Made by a program: the position numbers and the translations under genes. A model generated the notes under the pieces. That model was given only the letters and a program-made list of their open reading frames with translations, was not told the DNA's origin and did not search any database. This document shows, piece by piece, positions 36,701-49,500 of a stretch of DNA of 64,000 bases. Every line of letters begins with the position of its first letter. Within the stretch, counting starts at the first letter, position 1. Source of the stretch: Volvariella volvacea V23 (taxonomy: Eukaryota; Basidiomycota; Agaricomycetes; Agaricales; Pluteaceae); contig KB722736.1 of NCBI GenBank assembly GCA_000349905.1, positions 2,678,754 to 2,742,753 of the forward strand, read 5' to 3'.

Positions 36701-39700
36701 ATGTATCCTTGGGACAGACAATCCCGCGCCCCGCCCATCCCCTCACCCGACAAGCCTTCTCCCCGCTCAAGCTCGGCCTTTACCAGGTCGTCTTCCCCCG
36801 CCTCCACCAGTTCTTTCTCCGATCTCCCTCATGTCCTCGACCACAAGGATATCCAGTCCGTCGTCCTCCTTTTCTCCCCTTAAAACCCTTATCGTTGTTC
36901 TGCAGATTCAGCCACGTCCATTCCGCTCCAAAGCCTGTTATTCTCGGCATTTGTGCCATGGACATCAAGGCCAGGAGCAAGGCCATGAGGGAAATCCTCA
37001 CTCGTCTGCGGGAGCGTGCGCGGGGCACCATTGAGGTCAGAATTTTTGGCGACAAAGTCATTCTTGACGAAGGTAACGCGTCACTTCCGTTCGCGCGGGC
37101 CCTCCTTGCTTATCTTCCTTTCAGATGTTGAGAATTGGCCTCGATGCGACGTTCTCATTTCCTTCTTTTCGACGGATTTTCCTCTCGATAAAGCTATTTC
37201 CTACGTCAAGCTTCGCAATCCCTTTTGCATAAATGACCTGCCCCCACAGGCCCTCCTTTGGGACAGGCGTCTAGTAGGTGCTGTGCTCGATCACTTAAAG
37301 GTCCCCACCCCCCGGCGTCTTGAAGTCTCTCGGGATGGCGGTCCCAAGGTCGACCCTGAGCTCATCAGTCTTATGAAAGACCGACTGGGTATCGTTTTAG
37401 GGGGCTTCAAGGTTACTCCAGAAGTGGTTTTGCGTGAGGACGGTAATGCAATTATCATTGACGGCCAGGTCATTGAAAAGCCGTTCGTCGAGAAGCCTGT
37501 GAGCGGCGAAGATCATAACGTTTATATCTACTTTCGGGGTGGCGGCGGTCGCCGTCTTTTCAGAAAGGTGTGTCCAACACCAAGCCCACAAATTTGATTT
37601 GACCCCTGAATGCCCTGCAAAAGGTCGGAAACAAGTCAAGCGAGCTGGACCCGACGCTGAACCACCCGAGGACCGACGGATCGTACATTTACGAAGAGTT
37701 TATTGAAGTCGACAATTCAGAGGACATAAAGGTTTACACTGTTGGCAGAGAATATACCCATGCCGAAACCAGAAAGTCTCCTGTCGTAGATGGTGTCGTT
37801 AGACGAAACACGGAGGGAAAAGAAATCCGGTACAGCCTGTATTTATTCAACCCCACTTTCTTTTTCTGACGTCTGTTAGTTTCATCACTAAGCTGACCGA
37901 AGAGGAAAAGCTTTGGGCTACCAAGATTTGCGAAGGATTCGGCCAGACTGTTTGCGGCTTCGACTTGCTCCGATGCAATAATGGCCAAAGAAGTCAGGTC
38001 ATCGACGTTAATGGTTGGAGTTTCGTGAAAGGCAACGAAACCTATTATGGTAGGCCATCCTGCTATCATTGTTGTCGTGCATTAAAGTATATGGAATCCC
38101 CCGCCATTAGACAAAGCCGCTGATATTCTGGCCGCTTTGTGTATGCGGGTTTCGTCGACAATAGACCGGCCCCTTCCTGCTACAGAGACCACAACCCAAG
38201 ACTCTGCTACCTGGTCACTAAAGGCAAACGTTACTGTCTTCCGCCATGCTGACCGCACGCCAAAAGTATGTTCCGGAGATGGGTAGTCCGAAATCGTGCC
38301 TGAACAAGTATTCACTTCTAGCAAAAACTGAAATTCAACTTTCCCATTGGAGAGCCATGGACACAGCCATTTGTCACGTTACTCAATGGGGAGAAGGAGG
38401 AAATCATTCTCCGCGAGAAAGACCAGCTTCGTCGTATCGCCGCTGCAGTCGAGGAAGCAAAGCGTCTGGGGGCCAGCGGCGATGAACTGGCGAAGCTCAC
38501 ACAGCTGAACAATGCTCTATTTAGCAAGATAGACCTCCCTGGGACAAAGGCTCAACTTAAGCCAGTGTACTCTAAACGTCAGCCTGGTCAAGTGAGAAAG
38601 TTGACGAAACTCACATTGGTATTTAAATGGGGCGGCGAGGTTTGTATGTCTCGTTCAGCATCCACGTCTATTCTCACTCTACCAACTAGTTTACGCATTC
38701 TGCACGCTATCAATCGCGTGATCTGGGGGAAAACATGAAGAAAGATATTTCTATCATGAGTAAGCCTTGGTTCAACCAGCCCTATTATTATAGTCAATAA
38801 CATCTGGGGTAGATAGGGACGTCTTGAATAATGTGAAGGTACGCTTGCAGTTAACTGTCATACAGTCATCTCATATGCGTTATTAGATCTTTACATCCTC
38901 TGAGAGGCGGGTCATCGCTTCAGCTGAGGTCTTTGCTGCCGCTTTATTAGATTCACAACATCCAAGCTATTCCACGCCTTCGTCGGCTGCCAGTTCTGGG
39001 CGGCAAGAAAATGGAGGCTTCTTGAATAAAAACCTCCCCCAATTGCAAACGCCCACCCAAGTTCCTCTCAAGCTAATTGTGCGAAAGGATCTTCTTGATG
39101 ATTCTAATGCTGCCAAAGATCTCATGGACGATGTCAAGAAGAGATTGAAAATTCTTCTTCGACCTGGAGAACCCGAGAAGCGCCCAGAGCTGACCTGGCC
39201 AAAGAGCATGAAGAAGGAGCCCGTCGAGGTCGTCAAGGTCAGTGCTGACTTGTGCCTGTATGCACTTTCTAAAGATAATGTAGGAAGTCATCGAGCTTTT
39301 GAGCTCATTCCGAGATATAATGCGACAGAATTTTGAAAATTTGGATGTTGACAAAATCCAGGAACGATGGTAAGGGCGTTGTTCCCCACTAGTCTGCACG
39401 TGTTGCGATCCCGTTGCACTAGGTGTTGTGGAGATGAACCTTGGCTATTCCGCGAACGCTGGGAGAAACTATTCGAGGATTTTTGTGATGTTAAGCAAGA
39501 GAAGTTTGATCCATCAAGGGTTCGTCTGTCCACTTGACACTTAGTTGACGATGAAACTTGACGCATTCTGCGGGTGATAGGTTTCCGAACTTTATGATAC
39601 GATCAAGTATTGTGCTCTGCATCATCGCACGTTCCTATTTGCTATTTTTGATGAGCATGGCCGGATTCAACCACCACATGATCGTAAATTGCATGAACTT

Positions 39701-40490
39701 TATGCTCGTGCGAAGGCTTTGTTCGATTTGGTTGCGCCACAGGAGTACGGCATTGATCCAGACGAGAAGTAGGCGAAGTTTATCCTTCTTTGGGTTCAGC
39801 TTCTCTAACACCCCTCGCTTAGAGAGGAAATAGGTGTTCTTACCTCGCTACCCCTGCTTCGGAACGTTGTTGCAGATTTGGAAGCAGCTCGAAATAACGG
39901 CGAAAGTTCTCTGACCGTATACTTTACCAAAGAAAGTCATATACACACCCTGGTCAATCTCGTCTTACTCTCCGGCCTTCCCATTGCGAATCGGCGAATA
40001 CCAGAATTGGATTATGCAGTGAGTTCACAACCTTCCTCGTTGACACTACGTAGATTTACCATAGCCACCAGTCGCATATAACGTTTGAGCTTTATGAACG
40101 TAATCACGGTCGTGGAAAGACCGATAAAGAATACTCGATCCGTATATCTCTGAGTGAAGGAGCGCATTCCTCCAACGTTTTAGATTCCACTTTAGACTCT
40201 CGGCATTCCCTCAATGTACAACCAAGACGGTAAGATCTCACCAATCTATGCTGGTAACAAGGGCTAATGCACCATTAACTCATAGCAAACTTACACAGCA
40301 TTTGCCATATAGCCTAGTTATAGAGAAGCTTTCCAAGCACTTTGACCGTTTAGATGTAAGTTGCAAGCACGGTATGTGAATGAGGTTATTAACGTCCCAG
40401 CAGAATCACGATGACGATACGGGACCTGATACGCCCTTTGAAACGATCGAGACGATTTCGTCGCCCATCATCAATGATAATGACATGTGA
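36701..40490 (+). CDS. VIP1: Diphosphoinositol-pentakisphosphate kinase Vip1/Asp1 (PPIP5K)
   Basis: A bifunctional enzyme that makes and breaks 1-diphospho-inositol phosphates (IP7/IP8), affecting microtubules, growth mode and phosphate sensing. The RimK-like ATP-grasp kinase begins [16 protein letters not shown] (36945) and contains [31 protein letters not shown] and [20 protein letters not shown] (37480-37545). It also has [20 protein letters not shown]. The histidine-acid-phosphatase-like domain starts [12 protein letters not shown] (38230-38266), carrying the RHxxRxP motif, and runs to [16 protein letters not shown] and [15 protein letters not shown]. It closes IINDNDM at TGA 40488-40490. 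The N-terminal exon [18 protein letters not shown] matches the usual basidiomycete start. Joining it to the kinase frame needs an intron near 36856-36905 with an unusual GTCCGT donor. The predicted protein is about 1,000 residues with roughly fifteen introns. Confidence 0.93.
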
Positions 40491-40583
40491 AGCGAGTTTA
40501 CGGTACTAATCCTCATAATTATTAATCTAGATTCGGCCAACAGAACGATGGCTTAACATAGGGGTATCTTGCAGACACCTAGA

Positions 40584-41529
40584 TCAAGTCCATGGCTGTA
40601 TACCTAGTCTTGCCTGTTCTGCTTGTAGCTTTTTCGGTTCTAATTCTTGAAATGTAAACCCTTCCTGGCCCTGTCCTGCCAACGAGGGGTGATCCCGATC
40701 AAATAGTGCTGAAGTTGAGATGGACAAGGTAGCGGATTGAGCTGCTAGCGCTGAAAAGGAGGATGTCGATTCGTGATACCTGGGTTCGCTCCCGTGAATA
40801 GTTTGGACGACACTATCATATGCAAACTCACAGTCTGAGCCGGGTTAGCGGTGGTGACGACCAAAGATGTTAATGCTCGTACCTGTAGGCTTCTTTGTTA
40901 AGGCAATCTCCTTCTGTGAAGGCGTCTAGGGCCTTTTTCTTGAACGAACTTTTAATCCAATGCAATACATCAAACACGCGGTGCTCTGCTGGCCTGTTCG
41001 TTTCGTTGGGTTTTCGTTCCAATAATGCCGGGTAATACCATCCTTACCTCCAAGGCTGGAGACGGGGTGTGAGATTGAATAGACCATCCTGACCAATCAT
41101 GGGATGGAACACATCCGTGATGAAGTGCACAGCAGGCGGTTGTTCGGGGTAGTTGCTGGGGAAAGTCAGGCGGAACTTGAGGACGGCATCGGCGTAGTAC
41201 CCTGGAAAGTTCAGATCGTAGTTGCGACGATCATATGAGCCAACGTGAGTCCTTGGACTTTGGAATAAGGATATACCTTGGTGTACGAACAGAACACCAT
41301 GCCATATCAGCAGACTCTCTGTCGATGGCACGATGTACATGCCCAATGGGCAATGGTCCTTGTGGTGAAGCGATGCATACTCTAACGAGATGGTGCTCTG
41401 CACGATCGGGTTCGATATGCTCTCTCCTGGAATACTGCCTACAGATTTTCGCGGAAGCCGCTGAACTTGGGCTTGGGGTTTGGGTCTTGAACCAAGGTCA
41501 AGAGGTGGGGGTACAAAACTACTAAGCAT
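40584..41529 (-). CDS. AKTIP/FTS-like inactive E2 variant
   Basis: A UBC-fold protein related to metazoan AKTIP (FTS), which joins Hook proteins on dynein-driven endosomes. Visible are STISLEYASLHHKDHCPLG, MYIVPSTESLLIWHGVLFVH, then FRLTFPSNYPEQPPAVHF and DVFHPMIGQDGLFNLTP. The place where an active E2 has its thioester cysteine is replaced by the GLFNLTPRLQPWR stretch, so no catalytic Cys is present. An intron leads to PAEHRVFDVLHWIKSSFKKK. A last one (acceptor near 40760) gives YHESTSSFSALAAQSATLS, and the end is LGIQPWT with TGA at 40584-40586. The start is the ATG at 41529. It lies tail-to-tail with Vip1 (93 bp) and is followed by Air1/2 on the same strand. About 250 residues. Confidence 0.85.
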
Positions 41530-41609
41530 GGTGGGGTTGCACTCAGGCCACTGTCAGTGCCGCAGAGTGACATGCACGTGGGAACAGCCAATAGAACTAA
41601 GTAATCATG

Positions 41610-43476
41610 CTATGTTCTGTATCCTCCTTTGTATCGCGGTCCTCTGCTATGGTCACCTCTTTGTTCGTTACGACGATCTCGCTCCCAATTACCCTGCCTA
41701 CGCCACGAGCCGCTCTGTGGACGGCTATCCCCTGACGACTTTCTATCTTGGTGTTGATATCTCCGCGGATCATCGTTGGCATCGCTAATACGATCCAGTA
41801 GAGTTCTGGGTGGTCCTGCACCTTGAAATCTTTGTGCGGCACCTTTTAGGGATATATCGAACCTCTTTGCTTCAGATTTTGTAGCTGTGGCCCTTCTGTC
41901 ATTCTGTCTCCTCATGCCCCCGAACCAGTCATCCTGATCATCTTCCTCCTGTCGGGCTCGTTTGCTTAGTCTCTCCTTCTCTTTCTTCCTTGCCTGTTTT
42001 CCAACGTTCTCCGGTGCACCCTTCCCCCACCCACCGGGTAGGCCATCAAACTGCTCCCAATGTCTGGAACGTGACTTATCCTTCTGGATGATTACGCCAG
42101 AGAATGGTCCAGAAGATATATTCGATAGGCCGAACGCAGAGGGCTCTTTGGGTATATCATGTGCGTGGGGCGATTCTTCGCAATCCTGCTCCAACTGTAA
42201 GCATGGAACGAATAGGTGGTATGCAAAAGCCTTACATCACCCCAATGACCACTTTCTCCGCAATTGTAGCACCACTCATCTTCTGCTATATACCCCTCAC
42301 CACCCTCACCGAATTTTAGGTTCTTCTTGGCCTTTCGTGACGTGACTAGCTGCTCTCTGTGCTCGTCCGTCAGGTACTCATACAATCTCCACAAAGTCGG
42401 GCATTCCTGTGGATCGGTTGGAATCCAACATGGCATACACAAGGGAAATAACTTACGCTGCCTTGATGCAGGAATGAACCACACCTATTACAATCGTCGT
42501 ACTTGTGCATGTTGCCCTTGCCTCGGTTAGGGCAATTCTAAACCAACGTTGGTCAGGATATCATGGGGTATTGTCTCGAGGAAATAGTACCGAGTTAATA
42601 TGCCCTTTCATCCCGCAGTTATAGCAAGTCTTGCTGATAGGACATTGGCGCGTAAAATGTTCGTTCCTTGCACCGCATGTAAGGCACTATTAAGTGTTAG
42701 CAAACACGACAAAAGCGAAATAGCATCCATGCTGACAATGAGGACCGGGCAAGCTGAAGTTTTGTGTTCTCCTTCGGCACCGCAATTCTTGCATACCGTC
42801 CTAGCTGTTTGGGTTTTCGAAACTTCTACCGGGTCGTCAAAATAGCGGACGAAATCCTGTGTTGCACACAATGCAATCAAGATTCAACGTTGGGGAAAGG
42901 AGAAGCGACATGGAGACACACTTTGCGATCGTCATCATAATCGAGATATCTAATGTATTCCTCCTCCTCATTCAAATCTACAGCTGGCAGTGAAATTATC
43001 TGAACTGGGGCGTTTCCGTAAACAGTAACGTGAGGAGGCAGAAGTAGTTTTGAAGTCGTGACATCATCCGGTGTTACTGGTACTAGTGATTTGTACGTGT
43101 GAGTGGGCTCAATGGAAGTTGGCGTAGTATCAATGAAAAAGAGTTCAGCCGAGTTCGCTGATTGGGGCAGGTCTGGGGCAGGGGAATGAGAACGTGAGGT
43201 GCTGGGCTTGGATTTCTCTGCTGGAGCTTTGGGGTCACTGTACACCTCCAAAGCATCTGTCGTAAAATCGATTACGTCCTCTTCACCTGGCGCAGCATCC
43301 TCTCCTATTGCCTCCTGCCTCTGACTTTTCCTGCGTGAACGCTTCTTTGAACTTTGTCTACCCTGGCTTACTTCCCAGCGTATTATCCGGGGCACGTCTC
43401 TCTGTCCTTCGACCGCTATGGGTACTTGAGAAGGAGATGGGGAGCTTGGAACGGAGGTTAAGTCGATGACCTCCAT
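41610..43476 (-). CDS. Zinc-knuckle protein Air1/Air2 (TRAMP complex RNA-binding subunit)
   Basis: Air proteins bridge the poly(A) polymerase Trf4 and the Mtr4 helicase in nuclear RNA surveillance. The N-terminal ~200 residues are acidic and disordered. Five CCHC-type knuckles follow across three exons: CKNCGAEGEHKTSACP (42760-42820), CLTCGARNEHFTRQCP, CYNCGMKGHINNCPNR (42600-42680), CNRCGSFLHQG (about 42470) and CYNCGESGHWGDDC (about 42180-42270). The exon carrying ECPTLWRLYEYLTDEHREQL lies between the fourth and fifth. The tail is Arg/Gly-rich (SHWEQFDGLPGGWGKG, YKGGYRT) and ends with TAG at 41610-41612. Two in-frame ATGs, 43536 and 43476, could start; 43476 (MEVIDLTSVPS, a SUMO-interaction-like VIDLT) is preferred. 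It diverges from TCERG1 across 179 bp. Confidence 0.88.
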
Positions 43477-43655
43477 GCGAGGATGTGGTGAAGAGTGTAA
43501 GTTTGTCCCTGTTTGTACGACGTCATATCGCTGCATTCAGAAATGCCTGAAGGTACAACAGTGGGTTTGTTGGCTTCTGGCGTTGTGTCAACAGTTCATT
43601 CATTTAATTCCTAGCCACATACCCCGTCGCTATAAACGCTCATTGAGATTCGGTC

Positions 43656-46244
43656 ATGTCCAATCCTGTTCTTGTCACAACCGGCCTCCCTCAGCTTCCT
43701 CCAGGCTGGACCGAACATGTTGGTGTGTAGCTTCAAGTTCTATGTAATGCCAGTTTAACCTAATATCAATCACAGGACCAGGAGGGCAGCCGTATTATTA
43801 CCATGCCCAGACTCAGCAATCCACTTATATTCGTCCAGCAATTCCAATACCTAGCGTTCCTGCGACGACAGTGCCATCCAACCAGAAGCCTGAGAAGCCT
43901 GTGGTTAAAACGCCAATACCTGGGACAGACTGGCTACGTGTTAAGACGACTGAAGGCAATGTATTCTATTCGCACAAGGTGAAGAAGCAGAGTTTTTGGA
44001 TTGTCCCAGAGGAGATCAAGGATGCCCTAGCTAGACTCGAACAAGAGGAGCGTGAGCACTTTGAAAAGGCCAAGGCGGTTGACCAAGAACAAATGGAGGA
44101 GATTGAACGCGTGAAAGCAGACATTCAGGAACTGGTTAAGCGCAAAGCTGAAAATGCCCCATCACAGGACAGTGTACCCACAAAGAAACAAAGGATTTCC
44201 ACAAAAGATGATGAGGGTGGTAGTGATAGCGATGAAGATGACGACGAGGAAGAGGAGGAGGAAGAGGAGTGGGAGCGCGAGGCTGCTGCTCAACTGGCAG
44301 CTGAAGCTGAAGCAGAACAGGCGAGACGAGAAGAAGAAGAGAGGCGTGAGCGTGAGGAGCAAGCTAAAAAGACGCAGTTGCACATGCCGGAACGCGTCGA
44401 CTTGTCTCTTGAGGAAGCAAAGGCCTTGTTCAAGGCAAGCTACCAGTACGCAAACTACAATGAACGGGAGTGCTAATTTTATTTCCTTAGACACTGTTAC
44501 GCGAGAAGGACATTAACCCTCTCCATCCATGGGATACATCTCTACCACTCTTCGTAAATGACCCTCGATACGTCCTGCTACCCTCCGTTGCGGCTCGTCG
44601 AGACGCTTTTGATGAGTATTGTCGCGAGCGCGCCCGTGAGCTACGTCAGAAGTCTGTCAAGCAAGAGTCAACTCCGTCAAATCCTAAAGCAGAATTTGAC
44701 AAGCTCTTAGCTGATGAAGTAAAGAGCACGAGAGCCTCGTGGACTGACTTCAGGAGAACTTGGAAGAAGGACAGAAGATTCTTTGGATGGGGAAGGGACG
44801 ATAGAGAGCGGGAAAAAAGGTTTAGAGAATTCCTCAAGGATCTAGGGGAAAGTAAGTCGTCCACGTTCAGTCGACTTCCCACTTATAGGCTTTAACAACT
44901 CATTGTAGAGAAGCGCGCAGCCGCTCAAAAAGCTGAAGCTGATTTCTTCAAGATGTTGAGTGAGAAGGGTACATCATCAGAGAAGTCTGCGTGGAAAGGG
45001 GTCAGCACACACACCAGTTGTTCTGCACTTTACTAATGAATCCCTAGGTCAAGAAGCAGTTTGTCAATGATCCGCGTTATGACGCAGTTGGGTCATCTTC
45101 GCTTCGCGAGGAACTCTTCCAGACGTTCGTTAAGGGAAAGGCAGGCGTAGCAACAGAACAGGTACCAATTCGTGAAGAAACAGGTACTAGGGTTGAAGAA
45201 GAGTTGGACGAAGGAGAAAAACAAAGTAGAAGGAAAGAACGGAAGGAGCGGGCAGTAAGAGAGCGGGAAGAGAAAATACTAGCTGAACGGCGAAGGCTTG
45301 ATGCGGAAATCAACCGCTCCAGACAAGGGGTTACGATGGAAGAGGGCGAGAGAGAATTCAGGTGCGCCGAATGCGTAGTCTATTTTCAATCAAGTGGTAA
45401 CTCGGCGCTGACCAAGGCCCTTTTCTTTCGCTTCAGGACAATGCTGGTCGACGCGATTCGAGACGCAAAGGTATGGGTCCCTCATTGCCGAAACCCTAGT
45501 TAACATTTCGCCGCAGCTCTCTTGGGATGAAGCGTTACTACAGCTTCAGCGAGATCCAAGGATGCAGCATTCGCCTTTGCCTCTTAATCAGCAGTTGCAC
45601 CTTTTCCATTCCCACCAATCTCATCTTAGGACGAAGCATCTCAACGGGTTGTATGCACTATTTGAGGCTCACGCGCCTACCTTAGCAACGAGCTTCAGTA
45701 CGCTTCCGGTCTCGTCGTTATTAACGTCAGCACCTTCTTCAAGGCTGGGTTACGACGTTGGGATGCTAGAGAATGAATTTAAAAAATGGAACCGCGAACG
45801 GACTCAGAGAGCCCGCAAGGAGTTCGATGAAATGCTGTCGGAGAATTTGTTTGTAGAATTCTGGGGAAAGCTACGAAAAATCGGAGGTGAAGGTGTTGAG
45901 GGTGGCGTTAGGGCTGACGGAGATGGAGATGATGACGAAGGAGTAGGTGGGGGAGGGAAAGTGGACATGAAGGCTCTGGCGAAGAACGTCGACGTTGAGG
46001 AGATGGAAAAAGTTCTTAAGGTGAGTCGACAAAGCCAACGCATTCTCAAGTCCTGCTTAGGCATTTCAGAACGATAAAAGGTACATAATGTTTGATCATA
46101 TCCCAGAAGAGCGCGAAAGCTGGCTTCGGGTACGTTGGCGCACCCTTTGTTCAGGAATTCGGATATTTATCAAGTTCGTAGGAGTACCTTTCTAAGCTGT
46201 CGGCTCCTCAGCTGTCAGTCCACTTACCCCAACGTTCTTCTTAA
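43656..46244 (+). CDS. WW/FF-domain transcription-splicing factor (TCERG1/Dre4-like)
   Basis: A nuclear adaptor that couples RNA polymerase II elongation to splicing. Two WW domains are seen. The first, LPPGWTEHVGPGGQPYYYH, is split by an intron at about 43722-43776. The second is GTDWLRVKTTEGNVFYSHKV with FWIVP. A coiled, acidic Glu/Asp-rich stretch follows (44215-44330). Successive FF domains come next: SLEEAKALFKTLLREKDINP across the intron near 44460-44490, FDKLLADEVKSTRASWTDFR, and KKQFVNDPRYDAVGSSSLRE (about 45050-45110). More FF-like helices follow to 45850, and the gene ends ESWLREYLSKLSAPQLSVHL with TAA at 46242-46244. Roughly eight introns. Prp40 is the other WW-FF family, but the THIRP-like end of WW1 (TYIRP) and the FF sequence fit TCERG1/Dre4 better. 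Confidence 0.88.
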
Positions 46245-46554
46245 ATAGCTTCCATGTTGAATGATACGTACGCGTCAGTTGTAACTGCATACGTGGACGA
46301 CGGAGAGTGCGCGTGTGTGGGAGCGCTTATAGGAAGCTAGCTTATATTCTGGATGACATTCGGGGAAACTCCAAGCAATGTACGTGAAGGGTTGTGTGGA
46401 TCACGCGGAGAATGCCAGCGAGGTACCAGTAATGACACGTCAGAACTTGTTGTAGCCGAGTATATATTCCCCATACTCTGTCCGTCGCGGCTTCAACCTT
46501 AAGTTACTCATCCAGCACTGACCTCCTTCACTGGACTGATTTGCTGTATCCACC
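46245..46554. promoter_or_regulatory. Promoter region of the ER Hsp90 gene with UPRE-like and TATA elements
   Basis: The 310 bp gap upstream of the Hsp90 ATG holds a TGACGTGT-type sequence on the minus strand at 46435-46443 (plus strand ACACGTCA), matching the core of the unfolded-protein-response element recognised by Hac1/XBP1-type bZIP factors. A TATATATT box lies at 46461-46468, about 90 bp before the ATG at 46555. Both are sequence matches only. Confidence 0.45.
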
Positions 46555-49500
46555 ATGCGGTTTCTGCGCCCGCTCATACTCGCACTTACGCTTGCAAACG
46601 CTTATGCACAAGAACTGAGTGGCGACACCAGCTCGGTTAAGCACAATTACCAAGTACGTTTTAAACCGTGAAATCTGGGGATGTGTTCTGAGCTTGTGCA
46701 CCATTTTCCCTAGAGTGACGTAGCGAAACTTCGTAAAATTGTCATCAACAGGTGCGTGTTGTGTGTTATAGTCGCGTTGACGGCCATCTGACCAACCTTA
46801 ATCCAGTCTTTACTCTCATAAGTACGGTCTCCACCCTGAGTCCAGTCTTCACGCATTAATCGGGTCGCTGTAGGGAAATTTTCCTTCGTGAACTCATCTC
46901 CAACGCAAACGATGCCATCGAGAAGCTTCGCATCACTTCCTTGACCAATAAGGCTGTATGGGATGGATCCTCTCCTCTCAACATCACCATCAAAGCTATA
47001 AAGGACGAGGACGGACAGGGTGGCCGTCTTATCATCAGTGGTGCGTCAAGTTCTCTAGTACTATACTCTCCTCCCTGATGGCCTCTAAAGATACTGGCAT
47101 TGGGATGAGCCCAGAGGAATTGGCAAACAACCTCGTTCGTCACTTCCACTCATCGGGAGGTGTATTTCTGACTTAACTTCTAGGGTACCCTCGCTAAATC
47201 TGGTACTTCCGAGTTCCTCGCTCGGGCTGAAGGTCAAGAGAGCCTCGGAAGCGGCAACCTCATTGGGGCCTTTGGTCTTGGTTTCTACAGCAGCTTCCTA
47301 GTAGCAGATCGCGTATACGTGGCTTCCATATCGCCACCCACCGAGAAGACACCTGAACCCGTGCAACATGTCTTTAGCTCGTCAGCCGAAGACAGTTCCT
47401 TCGAGATATATCCAGACCCCCGTGGCAATACCTTGGGTCGTGGCACGGAAATCACATTAGTCTTGAAGGGCGATGCTGCCGAGTATTTGGACACCGATGT
47501 TTTGTCCAACTTAGTGTAAGTGTCTCGCCTGAAAGGGTCCCGACGCACTATTGACACGTCACAGCAACAAGCACTCTTCTTATTCTTCCACCTTCCCCAT
47601 CTATCTATTCACAACACGTACCGAGGAAGTCCCAGATGAAGACGCCAACGAAGATTTGGAGACGCCTTCAGAAGATATCCCATCTGAGGCGGATGCAACT
47701 CCCGAGAACGAGACGCCTTCAGGAGATTCAGCGGAAGTACCCGATAGTGTGGACGAGGATGAAGCCGTTGTTGAAGACGTATCTGAGAAAAAGGCGGAAG
47801 AACCTGAGGAACCAAAGCCCCCGAAAATGAAGTCTATTGCTGTTAGCGAATGGCAGCAAATCAATGCTCAACCGCCACTTTGGACTCGGTGCGTTATTTT
47901 CGTTCTAGTATACGCGTGTATTATTGACGCGCTCGCAGTGACCCCAAAAACGTTACTGATGGTGAGTACTGCTTTATCTACGAGCACGCCTACGTTAGGC
48001 TTACGATGGCATCCAGTGGAATACCACCAATTCTACTCCGCCTTCTTCAAGGACTACAACCAGCCATTAAGTTGGCATCACTTCTCCGGTGACTCTGGTG
48101 ATGGCACCTCTTTCAAGGCCATTATTTTCCTTCCTTCTAAATTGTACGTGATATGCGAGTTGTTTTGGGGCAGTTGCTGATAGTTGCGCAAAGGGATCCT
48201 AAGTTCTGGGAGCAGCCTTTGGCCTATAAGTCGCAGGACATAAAATTGATGGTCAAGCGAGTTTTCATTACCTCAGAACTCGGTGAAAACCAACTGCCTA
48301 AATGGGCTAGCTGGGTCAAAGTTGTCGTAGATGGTTTGCACATCCCATTGTCTGCATGCGTTATACTAACAGTCGCTCTAGCCGACGATCTCCCTCTGAA
48401 CGTTTCTCGCGAGACGTTGCAGCACAACCGCTTCCTGAGACAACTCAGGAGTGTGATCATGAAGCACTTGATCCAAATGTTCCAGAGACTTGCTGCTGAT
48501 GACCCGGAGAAGTGGGAGCAGGTGCAGCAGACGTATGGCTCTGTCCTCAAGCTGGGTGCAGTTGAGGATATCAAGAACCGCGAGAAATTATCAGCTCTTG
48601 CTCGTTTCGCCACAAATCAACGAAATAGCACTGGTTTCGATGAGGTGCGTTTTATTGAAGAGGGTTCTGTGGCTCATCTGAAATTCGGACTGTGTATAGT
48701 ACCTCGAAAACAAGAAGAAGGGACAAAAGCAAATCTTCTACTTGGCCGAGATGGGCAAGAAATCGGATCACCTCGCTAAGAGTGTTTTCGTCGAGAAACT
48801 GCACGCACGAGGTTATGAAGTCCTTCTGCTTACTGAGCCCTTGGATGAGATCCTTTTCGGCCACCTGAAGCAGTGGAAGTGAGTGCTATATCCATTCTTT
48901 CAAGGTGTTTGAATCCTAACTTATTTTGAAAGGAACTTCCCCCTTCAGGATGTTGCCAAGCAAGGATTGAAGTTCGGTGATGAAGGTGAGCGTAATGCCA
49001 ATATTGCCAAATTCACTGAATTCATGGCTCTGGCCAGATGAAGACTCCGAACAGGAGAAGGAACATCAACAGACCCTAGCAGAGAAGTTCAAGCCACTTC
49101 TTGAATGGCTGAAGAAAGAGGCAAATGACATTGTTCGGGATGGTGAGTAGATAACACCCTACTTATTCTATGTGCCCCTTTATTAATGGTCTTTCTAGTT
49201 GTTCTTTCTAATAGACTGGTCTCAAGCCCGTGTGCCATCGTCGCAGAAACCTACGGTTACACTGCTAACGTCCAAAAGATGATGAGTACGTCATAGTGTT
49301 TGTTTACTTGCCGTGTGTTACTCAAACGCGAATAGGCGCCTCCAACGCCAAGCAGGAGCGCGGCGGAATCCTTCACGATTTCGCCATGAAGGCAAAGGTT
49401 CTCGAGGTTAACCCTCGTTCCCCCTTGATTGAGGGTCTACTCAAGCGTATTGAAGCGCTTCCCATCGAAGAAGACGAACGAGACCTTGAGGCCGAGGAAG

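Noticed and set aside
36541..36807. Minus-strand open frame (88 codons) over the Vip1 start
   Set aside because: It overlaps the first exon of Vip1 on the opposite strand, has no domain, and the sequence pattern is explained by the plus-strand gene.
45804..46064. Minus-strand frame antisense to TCERG1
   Set aside because: A Ser/Pro-rich shadow of the Glu/Gly/Arg-rich coding strand, with no conserved motif.
47601..47864. Minus-strand Ser-rich frame antisense to the Hsp90 acidic linker
   Set aside because: Mirror of GAA/GAT-rich codons on the coding strand; no independent evidence.
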